Below are positions 1-5,578 of a DNA stretch of 8,278 bases, piece after piece (position 1 is the first letter of the stretch; the number at the start of each line of letters is the position of its first letter). A program made the position numbers and the translations under genes. The notes beneath the pieces were generated by a model. That model saw nothing but the letters and a program-made list of their open reading frames with translations. It had not been told where the DNA came from and made no database searches. Origin of the DNA: an uncultured Bacilli bacterium. Its GTDB lineage: Bacteria > Bacillota_I > Bacilli_A > RF39 > UBA660. Where the stretch lies: NCBI GenBank assembly GCA_947624695.1, contig CANQLN010000040.1, positions 1-8,278 on the forward strand, given 5' to 3'.

Positions 1-2
1 AT

Positions 3-62
3 TTAAACTAGAATTTAATGTAAGACTAAATTCTTTTTCCATATACTTAAACTGGAATTTAA
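3..62. repeat. Pair of 16-bp direct repeats
   Basis: TTAAACTAGAATTTAA at 3-18 recurs as TTAAACTGGAATTTAA at 47-62, with one mismatch in 16 and a 44-bp offset. Both copies lie in non-coding DNA upstream of the small-RNA promoter. The repeat could be a duplicated protein-binding site or a chance product of AT-rich sequence. No function can be read from it. Confidence 0.4.
10..38 (+). terminator. Weak intrinsic terminator of an upstream gene
   Basis: AGAATTTA (10-17) pairs with TAAATTCT (27-34) around a 9-nt loop and is followed by a run of T to position 38. The stem is almost entirely A-T, so it is thermodynamically weak. It would suit the end of a gene lying before the window. In DNA this AT-rich such a hairpin can also arise by chance. 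Confidence 0.35.
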
Positions 63-111
63 CTTTTCACTTCACAAGAGTTGAAAAATGCCTCAAAATT
101 AAAAGAAGTAG

Positions 112-139
112 TTGTAAATTAGGGAAAAAGGAGTATAAT
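112..139 (+). promoter_or_regulatory. Promoter of the structured small RNA
   Basis: A -35 box TTGTAA (112-117, four of six consensus bases) is separated by 16 bp from a perfect -10 box TATAAT (134-139). Transcription should start near 146-147, which fits the 5' side of the RNA ending at the terminator at 227-253. No open frame with a ribosome binding site follows within that transcript. Confidence 0.6.
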
Positions 140-146
140 TCTATTT

Positions 147-253
147 AGAAGACCTTTGAGGTGTATCGAACTAAGCACATAGATGCGAATGCTCTAATCG
201 TATGTTAAGTACGAGATCCTTCAGGCAAGTAACTCGTAAGGGTTACTTTTTTT
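147..253 (+). ncRNA. Structured small non-coding RNA, family unknown
   Basis: A good promoter (112-139) and an intrinsic terminator (227-253) bracket a transcript of about 107 nt without a usable reading frame. Bases 153-225 can fold into one long irregular rod. From outside in: CCU..GAGG (153-161) with CCUUCAGG (218-225); AUCG (165-168) with CGAGAU (212-217, AG bulged); ACU (170-172) with AGU (208-210); ACAUA (177-181) with UAUGU (201-205); GAU (182-184) with AUC (197-199); and an apical loop around GCGAAUGC (185-192). I compared it by eye with SRP RNA, 6S RNA, tmRNA, RNase P, T-box leaders and common riboswitches and found none of their signatures. It could be a trans-acting sRNA or a leader whose downstream gene was lost, since a Nudix relic follows at 302. 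The fold was done by hand; the promoter and terminator are the stronger evidence. Confidence 0.5.
227..253 (+). terminator. Intrinsic terminator of the small RNA
   Basis: AAGTAACTC (227-235) pairs with GGGTTACTT (240-248) through nine base pairs including one T-G wobble. The loop is the GNRA-type tetraloop GTAA (236-239) and T continues to 253. This is a strong, well-formed Rho-independent terminator. Its descending arm and T tract are also the left end of the 52-bp palindrome at 243-294. Confidence 0.8.
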
Positions 254-294
254 AATATTTATGTAGAATTCTACATAAATATTAAAAAAAGTAA
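243..294. repeat. Perfect 52-bp palindrome with no spacer
   Basis: Bases 243-268 are the exact reverse complement of 269-294: 26-bp arms, no mismatch and no spacer, centred on an EcoRI-type GAATTC (266-271). The outer ends read TTACTTTTTTT and AAAAAAAGTAA. The left arm contains the 3' arm and T tract of the small-RNA terminator, so the right arm is a mirror copy of those bases. GTAAGGG occurs both at 236-242 and at 291-297, spanning the element. It could extrude as a cruciform, act as a very strong RNA hairpin on read-through, or be a template-switch scar or assembly fold-back. Confidence 0.85.
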
Positions 295-301
295 GGGCTA
301 G

Positions 302-370
302 GAAATTCCGGGAGGCTATATTGAAGAAGGAGAAACTTGGGAAGAAGCCGCTAAAAGGAGAAAAATATGA
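302..370 (+). pseudogene. Nudix hydrolase relic (Nudix box only)
   Basis: Reading from 302 gives EIPGGYIEEGETWEEAAKRR followed by KI and a TGA at 368-370. This matches the Nudix box G-x5-E-x7-R-E: the glycine of GGY, the glutamate of GET and the arginine fit, but the next residue is R instead of the catalytic E. Adding one G after AGG (356-358) would give the expected K-R-E, so a one-base deletion is a simple explanation of the break. An in-frame TAG (299-301) lies just upstream and there is no start codon, so about 22 codons of what is normally a 130-200 residue enzyme remain. The family hydrolyses nucleoside diphosphates linked to another moiety. The fragment touches the palindrome at 243-294, suggesting that both record the same rearrangement. 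Chance similarity is possible but unlikely over this many motif positions. Confidence 0.6.
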
Positions 371-486
371 CTTTAAAATAACCTTGATAATCTGCATAAG
401 AAATAATTTTAAGAAAATTGGTTATAATATATAGAGAATAGTTTTAATAATAAAGTGTAGAGTTTACATTTAATCCAGACTCTTTC

Positions 487-515
487 TTTACATTATCTAA
501 AGGTTACTTTATAAT
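487..515 (+). promoter_or_regulatory. Promoter of the coiled-coil protein gene
   Basis: A -35 box TTTACA (487-492, five of six) lies 17 bp before a perfect -10 box TATAAT (510-515). The start point should be near 522, leaving a leader of about 26 nt before the ATG at 548. A second TATAAT at 521-526 has no matching -35. Confidence 0.7.
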
Positions 516-534
516 GAATATATAATGATTTGAG

Positions 535-539
535 AGGAG
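535..539 (+). promoter_or_regulatory. Ribosome binding site fixing the start at 548
   Basis: AGGAG at 535-539 lies 8 nt before ATG 548, an ideal distance. The upstream in-frame TTG at 530 would contain this site inside the gene, so it is not the start. Confidence 0.8.
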
Positions 540-547
540 AAATAGAT

Positions 548-1963
548 ATGAAAAAATTAAATGCGAAATCTGTTACCGGAATACTTTTAGTTTCTACTTT
601 AGCGGCGGCGGGAGCTTATGCAGTCGTAGCTAATGCTAATAAAGTAAGCGAAGCTTTTTCTAATGAAGTAAATAATGATGGCACGAGTTTTGCCGAGAAT
701 GCCACAGTTGAGGAAGTGGTAACTCCTACTGTTGAAAAAGAAACAACTATTGAAACTTTAGAAAATGAGGTAGTGGAAGCCGAGGCTAAGGTAGAAAGTG
801 CTAAACAAGAAGAAGAGAAAGCCGCATCTAAAGTAGAAGAAGCTTCTAAGGATGTTAAAAAAGCCGAAAGTAATAAAAAAGAAGCTTTAAAAGAAGTAGA
901 GGATGCTAAAGCAGCAGTTAAAAAAGCAAGCGATGCGAAGAAAAAAGCTTTAGCGGAAGTAGAATCAGCAACAACAGCGGAAGCTAAAAAGGCGGCGGAA
1001 GCCAAAGTGAAAGAAGCTGAAAAAGCCGAAAAAGAAGCGGCTGCTCAAAAGAAGGAAGCTGAAGAGAAAGCGAAGAAGGCTGAAGAGGAGGCTAAAAAAG
1101 CTGCGGAAGCTAAAAAAGTAGCCGAGGAAGCCGCTAAAAAAGCGGAAGAAGAAAGAAAAGCCGCTGAAGCTCAAAAGAAGGCGGCCGAAGCAGCTGCTAA
1201 AAAATTAAAAGAAGCGGAAGAAAAGAGAATAGAAGAAGAAAAGAAAAAGGCGGCCGAAGATGCTAAATTCCAAAGAATGCTAGAACTTGCTAAAAAAGGT
1301 GAAGAAAGAGATAAAGCTGAATATGAAGCTAAGATGAAAGCTAAAGAAGAAGAGGCTGCTCAAAAGAAAGCCGAAAGATTAGCCCAAGAACAAGCAGAGA
1401 AAGAAGCAGCGGAAAAAGAAGCGCAAGAAAGAGCAGCCAGAGAATCAACGGCGGGCTTAGAAGCTAAATTAAAAGCTGAAGAAGAAAAGAAAACTGAAAG
1501 TCAAAAGACACAAGAGTCTACTTCAAAACCAGAAGTATATAAATTATCTGATCAAATAAGAGCGCAAATTATTTCGACAAGTAGGACTATTACTTCAAAG
1601 CCAGAAGTTACAACTAAAGAATTTAGTGTGGATAATTATTTAGATAATGAAACTCTTCAAAAATGGAGTGGTGAAACCTTTGGAAGTGGCATTATTTGGT
1701 TTGCTCACTTTGAATGCAATACTGCTCATTGTGTTGGCTTTGATGGTGGTAAGAGTTTTGTTAATGAAGGCCGTCGGGGTGATGTAGATAAAATTACTGT
1801 TACAGCTCCAGATGCAAGAAATGGTTATAAATTTGTGGGTTGGCGAGAAATTGATCCTACTGTATATGAACAGGATTATTTAGATGAAAAAAGTGGCCAA
1901 GCTATTCACGTAACAATTTCTGTTCCATCATATGAAGCTCTATATGAAACCATCGCCGGATAA
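548..1963 (+). CDS. Secreted Ala/Glu/Lys-rich coiled-coil protein with C-terminal repeat-like domain
   Basis: A 471-residue exported protein of unknown function. It starts with a signal peptide: K2, K3, K7, a hydrophobic stretch at about 9-28, and possible cleavage after AYA (25) or ANA (30). A short linker rich in Thr, Val and Glu follows. Residues about 62-318 are an uninterrupted, highly charged Ala-Glu-Lys region typical of a long coiled coil, as in TolA stalks or streptococcal surface proteins. Two copies of TSKPEV (325 and 349) lead into a globular C-terminal domain. That domain has a Cys pair (C390-x4-C395) and GYKFVGW (426-432), which resembles the GY-x-F-x-GW core of InlB B-repeat/Listeria-Bacteroides repeats, and it ends in YEALYETIAG like the YxAxY strand closing such repeats. 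There is no LPXTG signal and no C-terminal membrane segment, so it is either released or held by non-covalent contacts. A rod that displays a binding domain is my inference. It is transcribed alone, with its own promoter and terminator. Confidence 0.85.
   Translation: MKKLNAKSVTGILLVSTLAAAGAYAVVANANKVSEAFSNEVNNDGTSFAENATVEEVVTPTVEKETTIETLENEVVEAEAKVESAKQEEEKAASKVEEASKDVKKAESNKKEALKEVEDAKAAVKKASDAKKKALAEVESATTAEAKKAAEAKVKEAEKAEKEAAAQKKEAEEKAKKAEEEAKKAAEAKKVAEEAAKKAEEERKAAEAQKKAAEAAAKKLKEAEEKRIEEEKKKAAEDAKFQRMLELAKKGEERDKAEYEAKMKAKEEEAAQKKAERLAQEQAEKEAAEKEAQERAARESTAGLEAKLKAEEEKKTESQKTQESTSKPEVYKLSDQIRAQIISTSRTITSKPEVTTKEFSVDNYLDNETLQKWSGETFGSGIIWFAHFECNTAHCVGFDGGKSFVNEGRRGDVDKITVTAPDARNGYKFVGWREIDPTVYEQDYLDEKSGQAIHVTISVPSYEALYETIAG
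1520..1608 (+). repeat. Short direct repeat in the linker of the coiled-coil gene
   Basis: ACTTCAAAACCAGAAGT (1520-1536) recurs as ACTTCAAAGCCAGAAGT (1592-1608), one mismatch in 17, with a 72-bp offset that keeps frame. Both encode TSKPEV. The repeat marks a duplicated linker segment between the coiled coil and the C-terminal domain. Confidence 0.6.
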
Positions 1964-1995
1964 TTATTAAATAAAATTAATCTAATTTAAAAAAG

Positions 1996-2020
1996 ACTTC
2001 TTAGAAATAAGGAGTTTTTT
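1996..2020 (+). terminator. Intrinsic terminator after the coiled-coil gene
   Basis: ACTTCTTA (1996-2003) pairs with TAAGGAGT (2008-2015), eight pairs with one wobble. It is closed by the GNRA tetraloop GAAA (2004-2007) and followed by TTTTT to 2020. An A tract precedes the stem. It lies 32 bp after the stop codon at 1961-1963. Confidence 0.85.
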
Positions 2021-2078
2021 ATTGTAAATAATTACTGGAATATGGTGTAAAATATATGTAATGTAAATTGTAAATATT

Positions 2079-2108
2079 TTAGCAAATAAAATGTTTTTAA
2101 TTTATAAT
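2079..2108 (+). promoter_or_regulatory. Promoter of the duplicated-domain protein gene
   Basis: TTAGCA (2079-2084, four of six) lies 18 bp before a perfect -10 TATAAT (2103-2108). Transcription would start near 2114. The preceding gene is closed by a strong terminator, so this gene needs a promoter here. Confidence 0.5.
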
Positions 2109-2128
2109 AGTATTAGAAAGATTAGATA

Positions 2129-2135
2129 AAAGGAG
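2129..2135 (+). promoter_or_regulatory. Ribosome binding site fixing the start at 2145
   Basis: AAAGGAG (2129-2135) directly abuts ATG 2136, which is too close to use it. It lies 9 nt before the in-frame ATG at 2145, the normal distance, so the protein should begin MDVINN. Confidence 0.75.
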
Positions 2136-2144
2136 ATGGACTTT

Positions 2145-3002
2145 ATGGATGTTATTAATAATCGAGTTTGGATTGAAAATACTAGTCCCCGCGTTACAGA
2201 TATTTCCAAGTTAGATTTAGAAACTTATTATACCATCAATGTTCTTAAACAAGCTGGGGCAGAATTTGAAATCGGACCCGCTAATCCCCCGATGTATGGA
2301 GTTGGTATTTATTGTACTAATTTTAGTCTCGCAGAGATTAAGCAAATTTTAATTAAAAATCGGCATACTTTAAGTAGACCTTTAGAAGAAGCTACTAAAA
2401 CTTATGAGGACGAAGAAGACATTGTCGATAACTTAAAAGAACATCTAAAAAATTTATCTGTTCGGTATAATTTAGCGATACTTAATGGTTCATTTGGCCC
2501 TAAAGATAATGATATTAAAGAAGAAGTTATTTCGACATTTAATAAAGATATAATTCCTTTAATTGATAGTTTAACAGTTAAAGATCAAGCTCGTCTTTTA
2601 AAAGATTTAAAAGATGATTTAAATATAGAGTCTGGGGAAATTATTCAAGAAACTATTAAAAGACTTAATCATAATTTAGGTTTTAATGAATTAGAAATAG
2701 AAGAAGAGAGAGTAGAGCATGATATTCCTACTTTAATTGCTAGTAAAATAGTAGCGTTATTAAAGAATTATCATTTAGCTAAAAAAGAAGGTATTTATGG
2801 AGCTAATAATGATATTGTTTTAAATTCTTTAGCTAATGAATTTAACAGTGTTATTGTCCCATCAATTACTTCTTTATCCCGAGAAGAAAAAATCATTTTA
2901 GCAGAAAAATTAAATGATATTCCCGATTCTTTAGATATAGACCGGGGAATACTTAATCGTTTAATTGAGGAAATAAATTCCTTACTAGGTCGGCAAAAAT
3001 AA
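2145..3002 (+). CDS. Unrecognised 285-aa protein with a tandem duplicated domain
   Basis: I do not recognise this family. The protein is soluble by inspection: no signal peptide, no membrane segment, acidic, mostly helical. Residues about 1-80 form a separate N-terminal part with a Gly/Pro-rich stretch (about 43-56: IGPANPPMYGVGIY). An acidic linker (about 80-100) leads to two copies of one helical domain, about 104-179 and about 206-282. Both copies share a pattern: Y-x-L-A, then G-x-(F/Y)-G, N-D-I, F-N-x-x-I-x-P-x-I-x-S-L-(T/S), L-x-x-x-L-x-D, (N/D)-I-x-x-G-x-I and (L/I)-N-x-x-L-G. The copies are diverged but align almost without gaps, so they reflect an old internal duplication. The gene stands alone between a terminator upstream and a convergent terminator downstream, so context gives no hint of function. 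A scaffold or protein-binding role would be a guess. Confidence 0.85.
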   Translation: MDVINNRVWIENTSPRVTDISKLDLETYYTINVLKQAGAEFEIGPANPPMYGVGIYCTNFSLAEIKQILIKNRHTLSRPLEEATKTYEDEEDIVDNLKEHLKNLSVRYNLAILNGSFGPKDNDIKEEVISTFNKDIIPLIDSLTVKDQARLLKDLKDDLNIESGEIIQETIKRLNHNLGFNELEIEEERVEHDIPTLIASKIVALLKNYHLAKKEGIYGANNDIVLNSLANEFNSVIVPSITSLSREEKIILAEKLNDIPDSLDIDRGILNRLIEEINSLLGRQK

Positions 3003-3019
3003 AAATTAAGGCAAAAAAA

Positions 3020-3047
3020 TAGTCATCCATTTGGATGGCTAATTTTT
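3020..3047. terminator. Bidirectional terminator between convergent genes
   Basis: TAGTCATCC (3020-3028) pairs with GGATGGCTA (3033-3041), nine pairs with one wobble and loop ATTT. On the plus strand TTTTT (3043-3047) follows; on the minus strand the seven A of 3013-3019 give a T run. It serves both the gene ending at 3002 and the minus-strand gene ending at 3039. The TAG stop of the latter (3041-3039) is inside the stem. Confidence 0.85.
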
Positions 3048-3854
3048 GACATTGGAATTAAAGATATTTAACAAATCTAAGATTCGCATATAAACTTCAA
3101 TTACACAGAAGGCTAAGCCAAAGGCCCCCAGCCATTCGTATTTTTTCGGAAGTTTCTTTTCGATACAATTATTTAAAACTTCAAAATCAATAAGTAAGAA
3201 GAGAATAGAGATAAGTAAACTTCCTAGGGCCACTATAATATATAAGACCTCATTATTATTAATCATTTCCGTAAATGCCGCCCAAGCGGGAATCCAAGAT
3301 ATAATTACATAAACAATTCCGAGTAAAATACTCGCCATAAATAAAGTAATAACAACAGATGAGAACCGATGAGATACTTTAATAATATTCTTTTTATATA
3401 AGAAGAGCATTAATAAAATGGTTAGAATTGTAATTACTAAAGCCATTAAAGCCGGTCCTAAAATATCTTGCCCAAATATTTCAAAAACAAAAGCTAGACT
3501 ATAACCTTGAATTAAAGAATAAACGCTTCCTAAAAAAGAGGCTCCTCTTACAAATTTAAAAGATAAGAAGGCATTAAGGGCCGCGATTAAAATCAAGATT
3601 AAAACAATTCCTCCTTGAATTATATTAATGCTATAGCCTTCCCCATCCATCATTTTAACAGGTATATACTTATTTAAGATAAAATATAAGCCGATGCCTA
3701 CTAAAGTTAAAATGAGTAAAATGAAAGTTTTCGATGCAATTCCTTTTAAACTAACACTATCAGTATCTGCCTCTTCAACTTTATCTAATTTGGCAATCAT
3801 GGGGTTTGCAAAGAATAAACCCATTCTTCCTGTTTTACTATTGGTAACAGCCAT
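3039..3854 (-). CDS. Bax inhibitor-1/YccA family seven-helix membrane protein
   Basis: A 271-residue integral membrane protein of the Bax inhibitor-1/YccA superfamily, closest by pattern to the bacterial branch with a long cytosolic N-terminus (YbhL-like, Pfam Bax1-I). Seven hydrophobic segments lie at about 43-60, 79-99, 106-127, 131-153, 166-188, 202-224 and 239-262. Family marks include the N-terminal NP motif (FFANPMIAK) before SLKGIASKTF, the acidic LLIDFEVL at the end of helix 6 (D223), and EWLGAFGLAF with D260 in helix 7. Characterised relatives such as Bacillus YetJ are pH-sensitive calcium leak channels gated by two aspartates. D223 and D260 are candidates here, but I have not aligned them. 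I start it at ATG 3854 rather than ATG 3878: AAAGGAG sits 7 nt upstream of 3854, and the upstream ATG overlaps the -10 box. It is transcribed alone, divergent from the transglutaminase-like operon. Confidence 0.85.
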   Translation of the reverse strand: MAVTNSKTGRMGLFFANPMIAKLDKVEEADTDSVSLKGIASKTFILLILTLVGIGLYFILNKYIPVKMMDGEGYSINIIQGGIVLILILIAALNAFLSFKFVRGASFLGSVYSLIQGYSLAFVFEIFGQDILGPALMALVITILTILLMLFLYKKNIIKVSHRFSSVVITLFMASILLGIVYVIISWIPAWAAFTEMINNNEVLYIIVALGSLLISILFLLIDFEVLNNCIEKKLPKKYEWLGAFGLAFCVIEVYMRILDLLNIFNSNVKN

Positions 3855-3861
3855 TTGGAAA

Positions 3862-3868
3862 CTCCTTT
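3862..3868 (-). promoter_or_regulatory. Ribosome binding site fixing the start at 3854
   Basis: On the minus strand AAAGGAG (3868-3862) lies 7 nt before ATG 3854. The longer reading from ATG 3878 would have to begin upstream of the predicted transcription start at about 3870. Confidence 0.8.
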
Positions 3869-3876
3869 CTTTAGTC

Positions 3877-3905
3877 ATTATAGCATTTTATGAATAATCC
3901 GTAAA
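3877..3905 (-). promoter_or_regulatory. Minus-strand promoter of the Bax inhibitor-1-like gene
   Basis: Reading the minus strand, TTTACG (3905-3900, four of six) is followed after 17 bp by a perfect TATAAT (3882-3877). Transcription should start near 3870, giving a short leader that contains the ribosome binding site. It is divergent from the promoter at 3929-3957, with about 23 bp between the two -35 boxes. Confidence 0.65.
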
Positions 3906-3928
3906 TAAAATAAACTTTTCCTCTTATG

Positions 3929-3957
3929 TGGACAATCTAGTTAAAATATATTAAAAT
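3929..3957 (+). promoter_or_regulatory. Promoter of the transglutaminase-like/GtrA operon
   Basis: TGGACA (3929-3934, five of six) lies 17 bp before TAAAAT (3952-3957, five of six). Transcription would start near 3964, leaving only about 17 nt before ATG 3981. The Shine-Dalgarno there is weak (GGATGAAG), so translation may be modest. Confidence 0.55.
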
Positions 3958-3980
3958 TTAGGTAGAATGGATGAAGAAAA

Positions 3981-5564
3981 ATGACGAGTGATAATAAAAT
4001 GACTAAGCCACCGATAATTTTAAAACGACAAGATTTAACTTCTTATTCTTTAGCAGAAAAAATTGATTTAGGGGAAAAATCTGTAAGTTTTTCTTTAATC
4101 AAAGATTTAATTAGAAAAGATGAATATTACATAGAAGTTTTAAAATTATTTAATGATGAAATAACAACTGTAAAAATTGGCTATAAAGAAATGGAAAAAG
4201 AAGTTATTTTATTATCTTTAACCAAAGTGGAAATTGTAAGAGGTTTATCTATTTTACAAGATGAATTAAGTGGGGAAGAAAAAGAAAGACTAGACTATCT
4301 AAAAGAAAAAATATCTTATAAGACCTTTTTAAATGATTATCAAAAAGAAAACTTTAAAATTCAAATCGAAGGGGTAAACTATGTTATTCCGATAATTTTA
4401 TTTATTAAGTTTTTTAATTTACCTGATTCTGAATTTAAGAAATTATGTCAATCTCCCATTGCTATTAATGGCCTATCTAAAGAATACTTTTTATATGCAT
4501 CTTATACCTTTTTTAAAATTTACGCTATCGAGGAATATATCCTTCCGCCTTTAGTTTATAAACATTTTGAGAGTATTCAAAAACAAGAATTAGTAGATAT
4601 AGAGGCCATTAATGTTATTACTCAAGTTAAAGATCCTAATATTGCTAAAATTAAAGTAAATGAAGAATTAAGAAAAGAAGTTTATCATAATTTGCCTAAT
4701 GATTTAGACATTTTAGAAAAAGCTATCTATATTTATTATAAATTATGTAAAATGCTTTTCTATGATGATGAATTTGCGGCGAATGATAAAGGAGCCTCTT
4801 CAAAAGAGCATGAAAATTATGAACATATATCAACTATTACTCCCGAAAATAACCGAGTTGTATGTTATGAATTTAATGCGATTTATGCTAAATTTTTAGA
4901 AGAGTTGGGTCTTAATTTTGAAACGAGGCAATATAAAGAAGAAGGTTTTGGGGGACATGCGAGTTTAATCTTTCGCTTTCAAAAATATTTAATTAAAGCC
5001 GATTCCGTGACCCATATTACCGATGGGGATTTAATAAGAGCAAAGATTGACCTACCTTTAGTGGGCTTAACAATTATTAATAAAAACCCGGAAACTCGAA
5101 AAGAATTTAAATTTAAAGTTTTAAAAGTGCGTGATTATATTAATAAAGAATATCAAGATAATAAATTGTTATTCAAAAATGTTTTTCAAGAATTATGGGG
5201 AAATTATCAAAAACAAGAGATGTCGATCATAGAAAAATTAACGATGTTAATTAGTAGAGTTAATATGACTAATTTTCAAGGGATGGATCCCATTAATTTT
5301 ATCATGGAAATAATTTATTTAATCTTTAAAAAAGAAGTTAACAATCAAGAATTATATTATGTTATTATCAGAAATAGTGAAAATACTAAAGAAACAACAA
5401 CTTTAATTTTTACAATTAAAGTTGAGGGAGTTTGGGAGTATTATTACTATAATATAAATGGTAATTTAGAGCATATCGAAAAAGAAGAAATAGTCTTAAA
5501 ATTTCAAAAAGGAACTTGGGGTTATATTCGGGATAAAGGGCCTTTTATTCCGGGATTAAAATAG
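3981..5564 (+). CDS. Transglutaminase-like (papain-fold) protein, cytoplasmic
   Basis: A 527-residue protein with a transglutaminase-like core at about 240-365. The probable catalytic triad is C295 in RVVCYEFNAIYAKFLEELG, H326 in GGHASLIF and D341 in IKADSV. The spacing and the helix after the Cys (the usual xCxxxA..f..LL...G pattern) fit the family. Members act as transglutaminases, cysteine proteases or peptide amidases, so the reaction cannot be named. About 240 residues before the core and 160 after it match nothing I know. There is no signal peptide and no clear membrane helix, unlike the many exported bacterial members, so it should act in the cytoplasm or at the inner membrane face. 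ATG 3981 is chosen because a promoter ends just before it; ATG 3999 is an alternative without a better ribosome site. It is the first gene of an operon: the GtrA-like gene starts 14 bp after its TAG. Confidence 0.75.
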   Translation: MTSDNKMTKPPIILKRQDLTSYSLAEKIDLGEKSVSFSLIKDLIRKDEYYIEVLKLFNDEITTVKIGYKEMEKEVILLSLTKVEIVRGLSILQDELSGEEKERLDYLKEKISYKTFLNDYQKENFKIQIEGVNYVIPIILFIKFFNLPDSEFKKLCQSPIAINGLSKEYFLYASYTFFKIYAIEEYILPPLVYKHFESIQKQELVDIEAINVITQVKDPNIAKIKVNEELRKEVYHNLPNDLDILEKAIYIYYKLCKMLFYDDEFAANDKGASSKEHENYEHISTITPENNRVVCYEFNAIYAKFLEELGLNFETRQYKEEGFGGHASLIFRFQKYLIKADSVTHITDGDLIRAKIDLPLVGLTIINKNPETRKEFKFKVLKVRDYINKEYQDNKLLFKNVFQELWGNYQKQEMSIIEKLTMLISRVNMTNFQGMDPINFIMEIIYLIFKKEVNNQELYYVIIRNSENTKETTTLIFTIKVEGVWEYYYYNINGNLEHIEKEEIVLKFQKGTWGYIRDKGPFIPGLK

Positions 5565-5578
5565 AAAGTGGTAATAGT

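Noticed and set aside
147..253. SRP RNA, 6S RNA, tmRNA, RNase P or a T-box as identity of the small RNA
   Set aside because: None of the conserved signatures (GGAA SRP loop, long 6S bubble, tmRNA tRNA-like ends, RNase P core, T-box GGTGG) is present and the length does not fit most of them.
405..419. Small hairpin AATTTT-AAG-AAAATT
   Set aside because: It is purely A-T with no T tract and no gene to serve; it is expected by chance in this composition.
459..483. AGAGT/ACTCT stem just before the promoter at 487
   Set aside because: It has only five pairs over a 15-nt loop with an interrupted T run, too weak to call a terminator or regulator.
530..547. TTG start for the coiled-coil protein
   Set aside because: It would place the Shine-Dalgarno AGGAG inside the gene; ATG 548 has it at 8 nt and begins a normal signal peptide.
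616..1174. Long minus-strand open frames opposite the coiled-coil gene
   Set aside because: They are Ser/Phe/Leu-rich mirror images of the Ala/Glu/Lys coding strand, with no ribosome site or promoter.
3855..3878. Longer N-terminus of the Bax inhibitor-1-like protein from ATG 3878
   Set aside because: That ATG overlaps the -10 box and lies upstream of the predicted transcript start; ATG 3854 has a strong ribosome site.
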